Source: Alloalcanivorax dieselolei B5
Lineage (GTDB): Bacteria; Pseudomonadota; Gammaproteobacteria; Pseudomonadales; Alcanivoracaceae
Assembly (NCBI RefSeq): GCF_000300005.1
Contig: NC_018691.1
Coordinates: 3,906,001-3,970,000, forward strand
Direction of reading: 5' to 3'
DNA length: 64,000 nt
Part shown: positions 18,210-27,776 of the stretch, piece after piece
Numbering within the stretch: the stretch's first letter is position 1
Layout of the letters: the number at the start of each line of letters is the position of its first letter
The notes under the pieces: generated by a model
The model's database searches: none
The model's input: the letters and a program-made list of their open reading frames with translations, nothing else
What the model was told of the DNA's origin: nothing
Translations under genes and position numbers: made by a program

Positions 18210-18914
18210 ATGATTCGTTTCTGGCTGGCGCTGTTGCTGTTGTCCCCGTGGCTGCTGTGGCAGGCGAAACGCACTCGGGCGACCACGCCGCGCCTGCCGG
18301 AGGCGGGCGGCGAACCGAGCGGCCGCAGCGGAGACACCGGCCCGGCGCTACGACTGCTGGTGGTGGGAGAGTCCACCGCCGCCGGCGTCGGTGTTGGTGA
18401 CCATCAACAAGGCCTGGCGGCGCATTTGGCCGCGCAATTGAGCCGGCGCCATGGCCGCACCGTGTTGTGGCGAACCGTGGGCGTCAACGGCATTCGCGCC
18501 GCCGCGCTGATCGGGCACCTGCCCAGGGCGCCGGAGACGGATGTGGCGATAATCAGCCTGGGCGTCAATGACACCACCGGCCTGACCCGGCGCCGCGGCT
18601 ATCGCCACGCATTGACGGCGCTGATCGCCGAACTACGACGGGACAAAGCCGAGCTTCCGGTTTATCTGCTGGCGGTGCCTCCGATGCAGCGCTTCACTGC
18701 CCTGCCCCGGCCGTTACGAGACTTGCTGGGTTGGCGGGCACAGGGGCTGGATCGGGTGCAGCAGGACCTGGCCCGCACGCTGGCCGGTGTACACCACTTG
18801 GCTTATCCACCCGTGGAAGGCAAGGATCTGCTGGCCGAGGACGGCTATCACCCCTCCGAACAAGGCTATGCGCTTATCGCCCGAACGGTGGCGGACGACA
18901 TCAGCATGCCTTGA
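18210..18914 (+). CDS. SGNH/GDSL-type esterase
   Basis: 234 residues from ATG 18210 (GGAG at 18201, 5 bases ahead). An N-terminal hydrophobic helix (IRFWLALLLLSPWLLW) serves as signal or membrane anchor. The four SGNH blocks are visible: the nucleophile block reads VVGESTAAG (GES rather than GDS), then VGVNGIRA, the SLGVNDTTG block, and DGYHPSEQGY with the catalytic Asp/His. It lies 17 bases after the oxidoreductase, so both probably act on the same ester- or lipid-type compound at the membrane. Confidence 0.87.
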   Translation: MIRFWLALLLLSPWLLWQAKRTRATTPRLPEAGGEPSGRSGDTGPALRLLVVGESTAAGVGVGDHQQGLAAHLAAQLSRRHGRTVLWRTVGVNGIRAAALIGHLPRAPETDVAIISLGVNDTTGLTRRRGYRHALTALIAELRRDKAELPVYLLAVPPMQRFTALPRPLRDLLGWRAQGLDRVQQDLARTLAGVHHLAYPPVEGKDLLAEDGYHPSEQGYALIARTVADDISMP

Positions 18915-18918
18915 ACGC

Positions 18919-19617
18919 CTAGCCCCCGTTTCCGTAAAACGCGGCATCCGGCAGGCTCTGGATCGCCAGCCGGGAGCTGCGGATGTGCAGACGGGTGCAA
19001 CGCTCCGCCCGTTTCGGATTACCGGCCAGAATCGCCTCCCCCATGACCTGATACTCCCGGAAGCGGCGCGGCGGGTTGGTGAACTGATCGTAGGACTGAA
19101 ACTGCTGGCGCAGCAACTGCACCATGGTCGCCGGTAGCATACCCGGCAATTCCCGGTTGCCGCCGATGTCGATCATCACACCGTAAAAGCGGTCCCGTTG
19201 CTCCAGGTAGGCAAAACTCAGCCCACGTCGGCGGTGAGCCAGCAGTTCGTCAAACACCTCTTCAAAACGCTGGCGATGATCGGCCTGGTCGATGCGCTGT
19301 GCCGCCAATCGCGCCGCCAACCCCAGCAACACCTCGATGTTCTGCAGCAGGTCGCGCACTTCTTCCCGGCTCAGCGAGCGGATATAGGCGCCCTTGTGCC
19401 GGGTCAGCGTAATGATCCGTTCCGCCGCCAGCCGCTTCAACGCTTCCCGCACCGGCCCCCGGCTCACCCCCAGCTCGCGGGTCAGATCCGCTTCCACCAG
19501 CCGCTGCCCCGGCACATAACGGCCGCTGCCAATGCCTTTGCAAATGGCCTGGATCACCGCATCCGGTGAACTCAACGGAGGCGTGGCCGGTGGGGTGGCG
19601 TCTTCGGCTCTGCGCAT
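18919..19617 (-). CDS. GntR-family regulator (FadR/FCD-like)
   Basis: 232 residues from ATG 19617, chosen because AAGGA lies 9 bases upstream; the frame extends to 19698 without a better site. The winged helix includes LVEADLTRELGVSRGPVREA followed by LKRLAAERII and RHKGAYIRSLS. The all-helical ligand domain that follows resembles FCD. It is divergent from the Liv/acyl-CoA cluster at 19841 and is its most likely repressor. Its stop lies 4 bases from the SGNH gene stop. Confidence 0.88.
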   Translation of the reverse strand: MRRAEDATPPATPPLSSPDAVIQAICKGIGSGRYVPGQRLVEADLTRELGVSRGPVREALKRLAAERIITLTRHKGAYIRSLSREEVRDLLQNIEVLLGLAARLAAQRIDQADHRQRFEEVFDELLAHRRRGLSFAYLEQRDRFYGVMIDIGGNRELPGMLPATMVQLLRQQFQSYDQFTNPPRRFREYQVMGEAILAGNPKRAERCTRLHIRSSRLAIQSLPDAAFYGNGG

Positions 19618-19714
19618 GGGAAACGGTCCTTGATCGTCGTTTTTAGGGGCCGGAGCAGGCTGGCAGCGCATTCTAATGAGGCCTCGCCCGGTACGCATCT
19701 TCGAATTATGTTAG

Positions 19715-19735
19715 CAATATTGTCCTACGATATTG
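19715..19735. promoter_or_regulatory. Candidate GntR operator
   Basis: Inverted repeat CAATAT (19715-19720) and ATATTG (19730-19735) around 9 bases, in the only AT-rich part of the divergent region between the GntR gene and the ABC operon. Confidence 0.45.
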
Positions 19736-19840
19736 ACCCACAATAATCCATGGGCTAGTTTCAGACAAACGCAACACCTCACCACCCGCCGCGCCACCGG
19801 GCCCGGCGTATAAACACAACAAGCATTGAGGAGGCACACC

Positions 19841-21073
19841 ATGCCACGTTGGATTACCACGGCCGCGGCCATCACCGCCCTGGGCGCCATCGCTCCCGCG
19901 GTTCAGGCCGAACCTCTGAAAATCGCCATCATCGAATCCCTGTCCGGCCCGCAAACCTCCACCGGCCGCCTGATCGCCACCGCCGCTGAGTATGTGATCG
20001 ATCAGGCCAACACCAACGGCGGTTTCAACGGCGAACCCATCCAGGTGAAGGAGTACGACAACGCCGGCGACACCTCCGGCGCCGCCACCAAATTCCGCGA
20101 AGCGGCGGCCGACGGCGCCCACGTCATCATTCAGGGCGCGTCCTCAGCGATTGGCGGCCAGGTCACCGAGGACGTACGCAAGCACAATATCCGCAACCCC
20201 GATAATCCGATCATCTATATCAATGTCGGTGCCGAGGCCATGGAGCTGCGCGGCAAGAAGTGTCATTTCCACGCCTTCCACTTCACCACCACCGCGCCCT
20301 ATCGCACCGTCCCGCTGATGCAGGTCATGTCCGAACAGGGCGATCTGGGCAAGCGCGTTTATTCCATCAACCAGAACTACTCCTGGGGCCGCGACATGGA
20401 AACCGCCATCGTCGACAACGCGGACCGGTTCGACTACCAGGTGGTGGACAAGGTGCTCCACGAAGTAAACCGGATCCAGGACTTCTCCCCGTTCGTGGCC
20501 CGCATCAAATCGGAAAATCCGGATTCCGTGATCACCGGCAACTGGTCCAATGACCTGTTGTTGCTGATGAAGGCGGTGGGCGACGCCAACCTGGATGTCA
20601 CCTTCGGCACCATCTTCATGGATCAGCCCGGCAATGTGGCCAACGCCGGCGATGTGGCCGAAGGCCATTACGTGGCGCACAGCAGCAACATAGAACTGCT
20701 CGACGAGGCTGGCCCCGAAGCCTACAAGAAAGCCACCGGCCACTATCCGGTGTTCATCGAACCGACCACCCTGAATGGCGTCGGCCTGTTCGCCGAAGCC
20801 CTGAAACAAGTGGATTTCGACGGCGGCGATATCAACGTCAACGAAATCGCCCTGGCCATGGAAAACACCACCTTCGATAACGGTCTGGGCGGTATGCATG
20901 TCCGCAAGGCGGATCATCAGGCGGTGATCCCCATCGTGGTGTCCCAGGTGGCCAGCGGCGTCAAGTACCCGGTGGACGGCACCGAGCTGGGCTTCAAGCC
21001 GATCAAGACCGTGGCTGGCGAGGACGCCATCTATCCGGCCCAGGACAGCTGCCGCATGCGGCGCCCGAAATAA
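19841..21073 (+). CDS. ABC transporter substrate-binding protein (Liv/HAAT family)
   Basis: 410 residues with a signal peptide (MPRWITTAAAITALGAIAPAVQA) and the start of a type-I periplasmic binding fold (EPLKIAIIESLSGPQTSTGR). GAGGAGG precedes ATG 19841. Proteins of this type bind branched-chain amino acids, but also amides, aromatic acids and other carboxylates. The acyl-CoA ligase and dehydrogenase downstream favour an acid that is activated to a CoA thioester. First gene of a seven-gene operon. Confidence 0.9.
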   Translation: MPRWITTAAAITALGAIAPAVQAEPLKIAIIESLSGPQTSTGRLIATAAEYVIDQANTNGGFNGEPIQVKEYDNAGDTSGAATKFREAAADGAHVIIQGASSAIGGQVTEDVRKHNIRNPDNPIIYINVGAEAMELRGKKCHFHAFHFTTTAPYRTVPLMQVMSEQGDLGKRVYSINQNYSWGRDMETAIVDNADRFDYQVVDKVLHEVNRIQDFSPFVARIKSENPDSVITGNWSNDLLLLMKAVGDANLDVTFGTIFMDQPGNVANAGDVAEGHYVAHSSNIELLDEAGPEAYKKATGHYPVFIEPTTLNGVGLFAEALKQVDFDGGDINVNEIALAMENTTFDNGLGGMHVRKADHQAVIPIVVSQVASGVKYPVDGTELGFKPIKTVAGEDAIYPAQDSCRMRRPK

Positions 21074-21150
21074 CCCTTCCCGCTTTGATTCCGCGGCCGC
21101 GTCTCCCCGGGAGCCGGCCGCCATACTGATAACAACATCGGGAGAGACGC

Positions 21151-22092
21151 ATGGAGTTTCTGATCGTCTCCACGCTGAACGGCGTCATCTACGGCATGCT
21201 CCTGTTCATGGTGTCCGCCGGTTTGACGTTGATTTTCGGCATGATGGGCGTGCTCAACTTCGCCCACGCTTCGTTCTACATGTTGGGCGCCTACTTCGCC
21301 TACACCCTTTCCGGCCTGTTCAATTTCTGGGTGGGGCTGATCGTCGCCCCGTTATTGGTGGCCATCATCGGCATGTTCATCGAGCGCTACATGCTGCGCC
21401 GGGTGCATGCCCATGGCCACGCCCACGAGCTGCTGCTGACCTTCGGCCTGGTGTTCATCTTCGAGGAGTTGATCAAGCTGTTTTACGGCGACTTCCCGGT
21501 GAATTATCAGCGCCCGGACTACCTCAATTTCGCCATTTTCAATCTGTTCGGCACCGACTATCCGTTCTATCGCGTGTTCATCGGGCTGGTGGCCTTGTTG
21601 ATGTTCATCGTGTTGTTCGTGCTGTTGACCCGCACCCGCGTGGGCATGGTGGTGCGTGCCGCCGAACGCCTGCCGGACACCGCGCGGGCGCTGGGGCATA
21701 ACGTGCCCATGGTGTTCCTCGGTGTGTTCGGCGCCGGCGCGGCCCTGGCCGGACTGTCCGGCGCGGTGGCCGGCGCGTTCTTTCCCACCAATCCGAACAT
21801 GGCCCTGGAGCTGGGCGTGATCGTTTTCGTGGTGGTGGTGGTCGGCGGACTCGGCTCCCTGGCCGGCTCGCTGATCGCTTCGTTGCTGATCGGCGTATTC
21901 AGTTCCTTCGCGGTGGGCCTGGACTGGTCGCTGGCTTCGTTGTTCGGCCTGATCGGCCTGGGTGACTGGGCCAACAGTCTGGGGGGCCTGGTGACCATGC
22001 CGCTGTCCTCGATTTCCGCCACCGTTCCCTTCCTGTTGATGCTCATCGTGCTGCTGGTGCGTCCAGCCGGCCTGATGGGCTCGAAGAATTGA
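21151..22092 (+). CDS. Branched-chain-type ABC transporter permease, LivH family
   Basis: 313-residue inner-membrane protein with about eight helices. Typical LivH segments are LTLIFGMMGVLNFAHASFYMLGAY near residue 25 and VVVVGGLGSLAGSLIASLLIG near 235. It pairs with the LivM-type permease starting 10 bases later. GGGAGAG precedes ATG 21151. Confidence 0.92.
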   Translation: MEFLIVSTLNGVIYGMLLFMVSAGLTLIFGMMGVLNFAHASFYMLGAYFAYTLSGLFNFWVGLIVAPLLVAIIGMFIERYMLRRVHAHGHAHELLLTFGLVFIFEELIKLFYGDFPVNYQRPDYLNFAIFNLFGTDYPFYRVFIGLVALLMFIVLFVLLTRTRVGMVVRAAERLPDTARALGHNVPMVFLGVFGAGAALAGLSGAVAGAFFPTNPNMALELGVIVFVVVVVGGLGSLAGSLIASLLIGVFSSFAVGLDWSLASLFGLIGLGDWANSLGGLVTMPLSSISATVPFLLMLIVLLVRPAGLMGSKN

Positions 22093-22102
22093 GGAGGCTA
22101 TA

Positions 22103-23392
22103 ATGCGATACGCCCTGATTGCCATCCTCGCCCTGTTGGCGCTGCTGATCATCGCGCCGCCTCTGCTCGGCACCGGCTGGCAGTACGCGCTGATCAACGC
22201 CTTGATCGCCGCCCTGTTCGCCGCCGCCTTCAATCTGCTGGTGGGCCAGGGGGGCATGTTGTCCTTCGGTCACGCCGCCTACTTCGGCGTCGGCGCCTTC
22301 ACCGTGATCCATCTGATGCAGTCGGTGGAATACGGGGATATCCCTTTCCCCACTGTGTTGCTGCCGCTGGCCGGTGCCGCCGTCAGTCTGCTGTGCGGCG
22401 CCCTGGCCGGCTTCTTCGCCACCATGCGTTCCGGCGTCTATTTCGCGCTGGTGACCCTGGCTCTGGCGGAGCTGCTGCACTCCCTGGCACCGCACTGGGA
22501 CGAAATGTTCGGCGGCGAGGCCGGATTGTCGTCCATGCGCATGCCCTCCCTGGGCTTCACCTTCGGCTCCACGCTGGAAGTGTATTACCTGACGCTGTCC
22601 TGGGTGGTGATCTGCATCGGCCTGCTCTACGCCTACACCCGCACGCCTTTCGGACGGCTCACCCTGGCATTGCGCGACAACGAGCAGCGCATCCGCTTCA
22701 TGGGCTTCAACGCCCACGGCACCAAGATCGTGGTGTTCGCCATCTCCGCCATGTTCTCCGGTGTCGCCGGCAGCCTGATGGCGATCTCCAACGAAACCGC
22801 CAACTACAGTGTGTTCAGCACCCAGGTCTCGGCCCTGGTGGTGCTGCATACCTTCGTTGGCGGTTCCACTATCTTCTTTGGTCCGATCGTCGGCGCCTGC
22901 GTGCTGTCGCTGTTCACCTTCGTGGTCTCGGGCGTCACCCACTCGTGGATGCTCTATCAGGGCATCATCTTCGTGCTGGTGATGCTGTTCGCGCCCAAGG
23001 GCATCGGCGGTGTCATCCAGGCCCACATCGAACAACGCCATGCCTTGCCCTGGAAGCGGCTGGCCGCCCCCTACGCGCTCGCCACTCTGGCCGGCTTGAT
23101 GGTCGCCTGTGCCACCGTGTTCGTGGTGCAGAGTCTGGAAATCGTGCTGTCCCGGGAGTACGCGGCGGCGGTGGCCCGCACCGGCGAGTACGCGCCTTAC
23201 ACGGTGTTCGCTCGGGAATGGCAGGTGTTCCATCCGTTCACGTGGCTGTTCCCGGTGCTGTTGTTGGTGCCCGGTCTGTACCTGCTGCGCCGCGCCTTCG
23301 CCCGCATCCAGACGTTGTGGGACAAGGACGACGACAATGATAACGGCGACATCCCCGCCGCCACGCAGGAACTGATGGAAGGAGGACGCTGA
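22103..23392 (+). CDS. Branched-chain-type ABC transporter permease, LivM family, with C-terminal extension
   Basis: 429 residues. Residues 1 to about 310 are a normal LivM permease (NLLVGQGGMLSFGHAAYFGVGAF; the NEQRIRFMGFN loop that contacts the ATPase; FVGGSTIFFGPIVGA). About 115 further residues follow, with two more hydrophobic segments and an acidic tail (DKDDDNDNGD), which ordinary LivM proteins lack. The stop overlaps livG. Role of the extension unknown. Confidence 0.9.
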   Translation: MRYALIAILALLALLIIAPPLLGTGWQYALINALIAALFAAAFNLLVGQGGMLSFGHAAYFGVGAFTVIHLMQSVEYGDIPFPTVLLPLAGAAVSLLCGALAGFFATMRSGVYFALVTLALAELLHSLAPHWDEMFGGEAGLSSMRMPSLGFTFGSTLEVYYLTLSWVVICIGLLYAYTRTPFGRLTLALRDNEQRIRFMGFNAHGTKIVVFAISAMFSGVAGSLMAISNETANYSVFSTQVSALVVLHTFVGGSTIFFGPIVGACVLSLFTFVVSGVTHSWMLYQGIIFVLVMLFAPKGIGGVIQAHIEQRHALPWKRLAAPYALATLAGLMVACATVFVVQSLEIVLSREYAAAVARTGEYAPYTVFAREWQVFHPFTWLFPVLLLVPGLYLLRRAFARIQTLWDKDDDNDNGDIPAATQELMEGGR

Positions 23393-24159
23393 TGGACACC
23401 GCAATGCAGCCCGACGTCCTGGTCATCGACGACTTGCAAAAACACTTCGGCGGCCTGGAAATCATGCGCGGCGTGGACCTCACTATTAAACACGGCGAAC
23501 GCCACGCCCTGGTCGGCCCCAACGGCGCCGGCAAATCCACCTTGTTCAATCTGATCTCCGGCGAGCACCGCCCCAGCGGCGGGCAAATCTATCTGCGCGG
23601 CCAGCGCATCAGCGGTCTGAAACCGGAACAGATCAGCCGTCGCGGTCTGACCCGGTCGTTTCAGATCACCAATGTGTTCAGCCGCATGAGCGCTTTCGAA
23701 AACATCCGCATCGGTGTCATGGCCCGGCACGGCATTCGCTTCAACCTGTATCGGCGGATCAAACCGATGCGCGCCATCAATGACGAAGCCCATGCTCTGC
23801 TGCAACAAGTGCGCCTGGACCATCGTGCCGACAACCTGGCTTCGGACCTTACCTACTCGGAGCAACGGGCGCTGGAGATCGGCATGACCCTGGCCACCGG
23901 CGCGGAAGTAATCTTGCTGGACGAACCCACCGCCGGCATGTCCCGGGACGAAACCGCCTACATGGTGGAGTTGATCCGCCAGGTCACCGAAGGCAAGACG
24001 TTGATGATGGTGGAGCACGACATGAGCGTGGTGTTTGGACTGTGCGACCGCATCTCGGTGCTGGTCTACGGCCGCATTCTCGCCACCGGCAGTCCCGAGG
24101 AGATTCGCTCTAACCAGGAGGTGCAAAGCGCTTACCTGGGCGAGGAGGAGGAACACTGA
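23392..24159 (+). CDS. Branched-chain-type ABC transporter ATPase, LivG family
   Basis: 255 residues. Walker A GPNGAGKST at 42-50, the LivG-type signature LTYSEQRALEIGM near 162, Walker B VILLDEPTAGM near 178 and the switch His in MMVEHDMSVVF. One base overlap on each side (TGATG) couples it to livM and livF. It energises import together with LivF. Confidence 0.93.
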   Translation: MDTAMQPDVLVIDDLQKHFGGLEIMRGVDLTIKHGERHALVGPNGAGKSTLFNLISGEHRPSGGQIYLRGQRISGLKPEQISRRGLTRSFQITNVFSRMSAFENIRIGVMARHGIRFNLYRRIKPMRAINDEAHALLQQVRLDHRADNLASDLTYSEQRALEIGMTLATGAEVILLDEPTAGMSRDETAYMVELIRQVTEGKTLMMVEHDMSVVFGLCDRISVLVYGRILATGSPEEIRSNQEVQSAYLGEEEEH

Positions 24160-24866
24160 TGCTGTTGGACATCGACCATCTGCACGCCTATTACGGCAAG
24201 AGCCATATTCTGCATGGCGTGCGTTTCACCATGCCGGAACCCCGGATTGTCGCCTTGCTGGGGCGCAACGGCGCCGGCCGCTCCACCACCCTGAAAGCGA
24301 TGATGGGTCTGGTGCCCCCCAGCCAGGGCAAGGTGGCGCTCAACGGCGAGGATCTGGCCGGCCGCCCGGCCCATGTCATCGCCCGGCGCGGCCTGGGTTA
24401 CGTACCGGAAGAGCGCCAGGTTTTCCCCAACCTCACCGTGGAGGAAAACCTGATGATGGGCATGCAGACCGGTGCCGAAGGCGCCCCTCGCTGGCAGGCG
24501 GAGGATATGTACCAGTACTTTCCCCGCCTGCGTGAACGCCGTAATCAGAAAGCCGGCTACCTGTCCGGCGGTGAACAGCAAATGCTCACCATCTGCCGTT
24601 CACTGCTCGGCAATCCACTGGTGCTGCTGGTGGATGAACCCACCGAAGGACTGGCGCCAATGATCGTGCAAGTGGTCATGGACGTGATCCGCGACATTCA
24701 CCAACGCGGCGTGGGTGTGTTGCTGGTGGAACAGAAGATGACCATGGCCTTGCGCGTGGCCAGCCATGTACTGGTGATGGGACACGGCCAGATCGTCTTC
24801 ACCGGTTCCACCACCGACATGCAGGCGCGGGATGACATTCGCCGCGACTGGTTGGAAGTGGCGTGA
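24159..24866 (+). CDS. Branched-chain-type ABC transporter ATPase, LivF family, with Arg in Walker A
   Basis: 235 residues. The Walker A reads GRNGAGRST (35-43), so the phosphate-binding Lys is Arg41. The rest is intact: Q-loop region, signature LSGGEQQML near 145, Walker B VLLVDEPTEGL with the catalytic Glu, and VLLVEQKM in place of the switch-His segment. It would form a heterodimer with LivG, whose Walker A is normal, so the pair may have one weak ATP site. Confidence 0.9.
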   Translation: MLLDIDHLHAYYGKSHILHGVRFTMPEPRIVALLGRNGAGRSTTLKAMMGLVPPSQGKVALNGEDLAGRPAHVIARRGLGYVPEERQVFPNLTVEENLMMGMQTGAEGAPRWQAEDMYQYFPRLRERRNQKAGYLSGGEQQMLTICRSLLGNPLVLLVDEPTEGLAPMIVQVVMDVIRDIHQRGVGVLLVEQKMTMALRVASHVLVMGHGQIVFTGSTTDMQARDDIRRDWLEVA

Positions 24867-24876
24867 GGAGAGCAGC

Positions 24877-26493
24877 GTGAACCATCCCACCAATCGCTTC
24901 GACATGCATTACGAAACGCACTTCGGCGACCGTGTCATCCGCTGTTTCCGCCAGCGGCCGGCCTCGGTGCAGGCCATGCTGCAATCCGCCCTGGAGCGCA
25001 ATCCCGACGGCGATGCCTTCGTGGTCGAGGGCGAACGTGTCAGCTATCGCCAACTGGCACGGCGGGCCTCGCGGGTCGCCGCCGCCTTCCACCAACTTGG
25101 CGTGCGCCCCGGAGACCGGGTGGCGCTGGTGCTGCGCAACGGCCCGGCGTTAATGTACGGCCTTTATGGCGCGCTCTGGCTCGGCGCCATCGCGGTTCCC
25201 CTGAACGCCCGTGAACAAGGCGCCGGGCTCGGCTACATTTTTTCCGATTGCGCGCCCAAAGTGGCTATCGCCGAAGCCGACCTGGTGCAACGGCTGCACG
25301 ACGGCGGCGCCACCAAAGATCTGGTCGCGCTGTTCGCGGCAGGGGGCGACGCCGAAGGAGCCCGCCCCTTCGAGGCTTTGCTTGAAGGCGCCGACACCAG
25401 GCTGCCGCTGGCCCGCCCGGACCAGGAAGACATCGCCGTTCTGCTCTACACCTCTGGCACCACCGGCCGCCCCAAGGGCGCCATGCAGACCCACCTCAAT
25501 ATCGCTCATACCGTCAAACTGTGGGAAAAATCCATGGATCTGCGCTTCGCCGAGCGCTCCGTCCTGGCGGTTCCCGGCAGCCACGTCACTGGTTTGATGG
25601 GCATCATCTTCACCATGGCACACATGGCCGGCTGCACTCTGATCATGCCGCAATTCGACGCCGCCGAATTCAATCAACTGGTCGCCGATGAAAGCGCCAC
25701 CAGCACCATCATGGTTCCAGCCATGTACAAGCTGTGTCTGATGCGCGCCAACTTCGACACGCTCGATCTCGACAGTTGGCGGGTCGGTGCTTTCGGCGGC
25801 GCCCCCATGCCGGAATCGACCATCGTCGAGTTTCGTCAGCGGCTGCCGCACCTGCAGTTAATGAATGCCTACGGCGCCACGGAAACCTGCACCGCGGTCA
25901 CCGCCATGCCACCAGCGGCGCAACTGGAGCACCTGGACAGCATCGGACAGGTACTGGATGGCGTGGACATCCGCATCATGGACGAACAGGGCCAGGAGTG
26001 CCCGGCGGGGGAGTCCGGTGAGTTATGGATCTCCGGGCCGGTGGTGATTCCCGGCTACTGGCAGGATGCGGAACGCACCGCGCAGAATTTCGTCGGCGGC
26101 TACTGGCGCTCCGGCGACATCGGCGATATCAGCACCGATGGCTATGTACGCATCTTCGACCGCAAGAAGGACATGATTATTCGCGGCGGTTACAACATCT
26201 ACTGCATCGAAGTGGAAAACGCCATCGCCTATCACCCGGCCGTGGCCGAGTGCGCGGTGATCGGCGTGCCGGATCCGGTGCTCGGCGAAAAAATTCTGGC
26301 GGTGATCAGCAGTCAGGACAGCGACCTCGATGCCGACACGCTACGCCGCTTCTGCGCCGAACGCCTGGCCGACTACAAAGTCCTCGATTTTGTTCATCTG
26401 CAACGGGAGCCGCTACCGCGCAACGCCAACGGCAAAGTGATGAAGACCACCTTGCGCGACCGCCTCGCCCACCCTGAAACCGAACCCTGTTGA
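24877..26493 (+). CDS. AMP-dependent acyl-CoA synthetase/ligase
   Basis: 538 residues from GTG 24877, which is preceded by GAGGAGAG; ATG 24904 is an alternative. Adenylation motifs: [11 protein letters not shown] near residue 189, [10 protein letters not shown] near 330, [11 protein letters not shown] near 408, [17 protein letters not shown] near 427, and the C-terminal catalytic Lys in [13 protein letters not shown]. It lies 10 bases after livF, suggesting that the imported acid is converted to its CoA ester. Chain length or ring type cannot be read from sequence. Confidence 0.9.
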   Translation: MNHPTNRFDMHYETHFGDRVIRCFRQRPASVQAMLQSALERNPDGDAFVVEGERVSYRQLARRASRVAAAFHQLGVRPGDRVALVLRNGPALMYGLYGALWLGAIAVPLNAREQGAGLGYIFSDCAPKVAIAEADLVQRLHDGGATKDLVALFAAGGDAEGARPFEALLEGADTRLPLARPDQEDIAVLLYTSGTTGRPKGAMQTHLNIAHTVKLWEKSMDLRFAERSVLAVPGSHVTGLMGIIFTMAHMAGCTLIMPQFDAAEFNQLVADESATSTIMVPAMYKLCLMRANFDTLDLDSWRVGAFGGAPMPESTIVEFRQRLPHLQLMNAYGATETCTAVTAMPPAAQLEHLDSIGQVLDGVDIRIMDEQGQECPAGESGELWISGPVVIPGYWQDAERTAQNFVGGYWRSGDIGDISTDGYVRIFDRKKDMIIRGGYNIYCIEVENAIAYHPAVAECAVIGVPDPVLGEKILAVISSQDSDLDADTLRRFCAERLADYKVLDFVHLQREPLPRNANGKVMKTTLRDRLAHPETEPC

Positions 26494-26501
26494 GAACCAC
26501 C

Positions 26502-27701
26502 ATGGATTTCGCCTACCCGGAAAAAACACAAACCCTGATCGCCCAGCTCAATGCGTTCATGGACGAGCATATCTATCCCAACGAAGCCCGCTATGAAGAG
26601 GAACTGGCCGCCGGCAACTACTGGCCGGAAGTGATTGAGGAATTGAAGCCGAAAGCCCGCGCCGCCGGACTGTGGAACCTGTTCCTGCCGGAATCGGAAC
26701 ACGGCGCCGGACTCACCAATCTGGAATACGCTCCTCTGTGTGAAATCATGGGGCGGGTAATGTGGGCGCCGGAAGTGTTCAACTGCTCGGCACCGGACAC
26801 CGGCAATATGGAAGTGCTGGCCCGCTACGGCACCCCGGAGCAGCAAAAACAATGGCTGCAACCGCTGCTCGACGGCGAGATCCGCTCCTGCTTCGCCATG
26901 ACCGAACCGGACGTGGCCTCCTCCGACGCCACCAATATCCAAAGCGCCATCGTGCGTGACGGTGACGACTACGTCATCAACGGGCGCAAATGGTTTTCTT
27001 CCGGATCGCCGGATGAGCGCTGCAAGATTTTCATCTTCATGGGCAAGACCGACCCGGATAACCCGAACCGGCACAAACAACAATCCATGATTCTGGTGCC
27101 CCGGGATACCCCGGGCATTACCGTGGTCCGTCCCCTGCCCGTCTTCGGCTTTTCCGGCACGCCGGACGTTACCGGAGAAGTCCGTTTCGAAAACGTGCGC
27201 GTACCCGCCAGCAACATGCTGCTGGGTGACGGTCGTGGTTTTGAAATCGCCCAGGGCCGCCTCGGCCCCGGCCGTATCCACCACTGCATGCGTCTGATCG
27301 GCCTGGCGGAACGGGCGCTGGAGAAAATGTGCAAACGCACCCAGGAGCGGGTCGCCTTCGGCAAACCGGTGGCGGAACAAACCGTGACCCTGGAACGCAT
27401 CGCCGAATCCCGCATCCTCATCGATCAGACCCGGCTGCTGGTGCTCAACGCCGCCCATATGATGGACACCGTCGGCAACAAAGTGGCGCGCAAGGAAATC
27501 GCCATGATCAAAGTGGCCGCCCCCAACATGGCCGCCCGTGTCATTGACTGGGCCATCCAGGCCCACGGCGGCGGCGGCGTCACCAACGACTTCGGCCTCG
27601 CCAAAGCCTACGCCAACGCCCGCATGCTGCGCCTGGCCGACGGCCCCGACGAAGTGCACCGCAACCAGATAGGACGGCTGGAACTGGCGCGGTATCGTTA
27701 G
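26502..27701 (+). CDS. Acyl-CoA dehydrogenase (ACAD10/11-like)
   Basis: 399 residues from ATG 26502. FAD-binding blocks: [17 protein letters not shown] near residue 131, [11 protein letters not shown] near 160, and the C-terminal [17 protein letters not shown] and [18 protein letters not shown]. The last motif (GPDEVH) is characteristic of the ACAD10/11 branch, which oxidises branched, hydroxylated or very-long acyl-CoAs. Last gene of the GntR-controlled operon; it ends 75 bases before the CRISPR array. Confidence 0.9.
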   Translation: MDFAYPEKTQTLIAQLNAFMDEHIYPNEARYEEELAAGNYWPEVIEELKPKARAAGLWNLFLPESEHGAGLTNLEYAPLCEIMGRVMWAPEVFNCSAPDTGNMEVLARYGTPEQQKQWLQPLLDGEIRSCFAMTEPDVASSDATNIQSAIVRDGDDYVINGRKWFSSGSPDERCKIFIFMGKTDPDNPNRHKQQSMILVPRDTPGITVVRPLPVFGFSGTPDVTGEVRFENVRVPASNMLLGDGRGFEIAQGRLGPGRIHHCMRLIGLAERALEKMCKRTQERVAFGKPVAEQTVTLERIAESRILIDQTRLLVLNAAHMMDTVGNKVARKEIAMIKVAAPNMAARVIDWAIQAHGGGGVTNDFGLAKAYANARMLRLADGPDEVHRNQIGRLELARYR

Positions 27702-27776
27702 CTAAGGCACCACGAGCCGCTGAGGGAGGTCGCCTCAGCGGCGAAGGGCATGCCAGAAGCGACCCTCGATCCAGTA

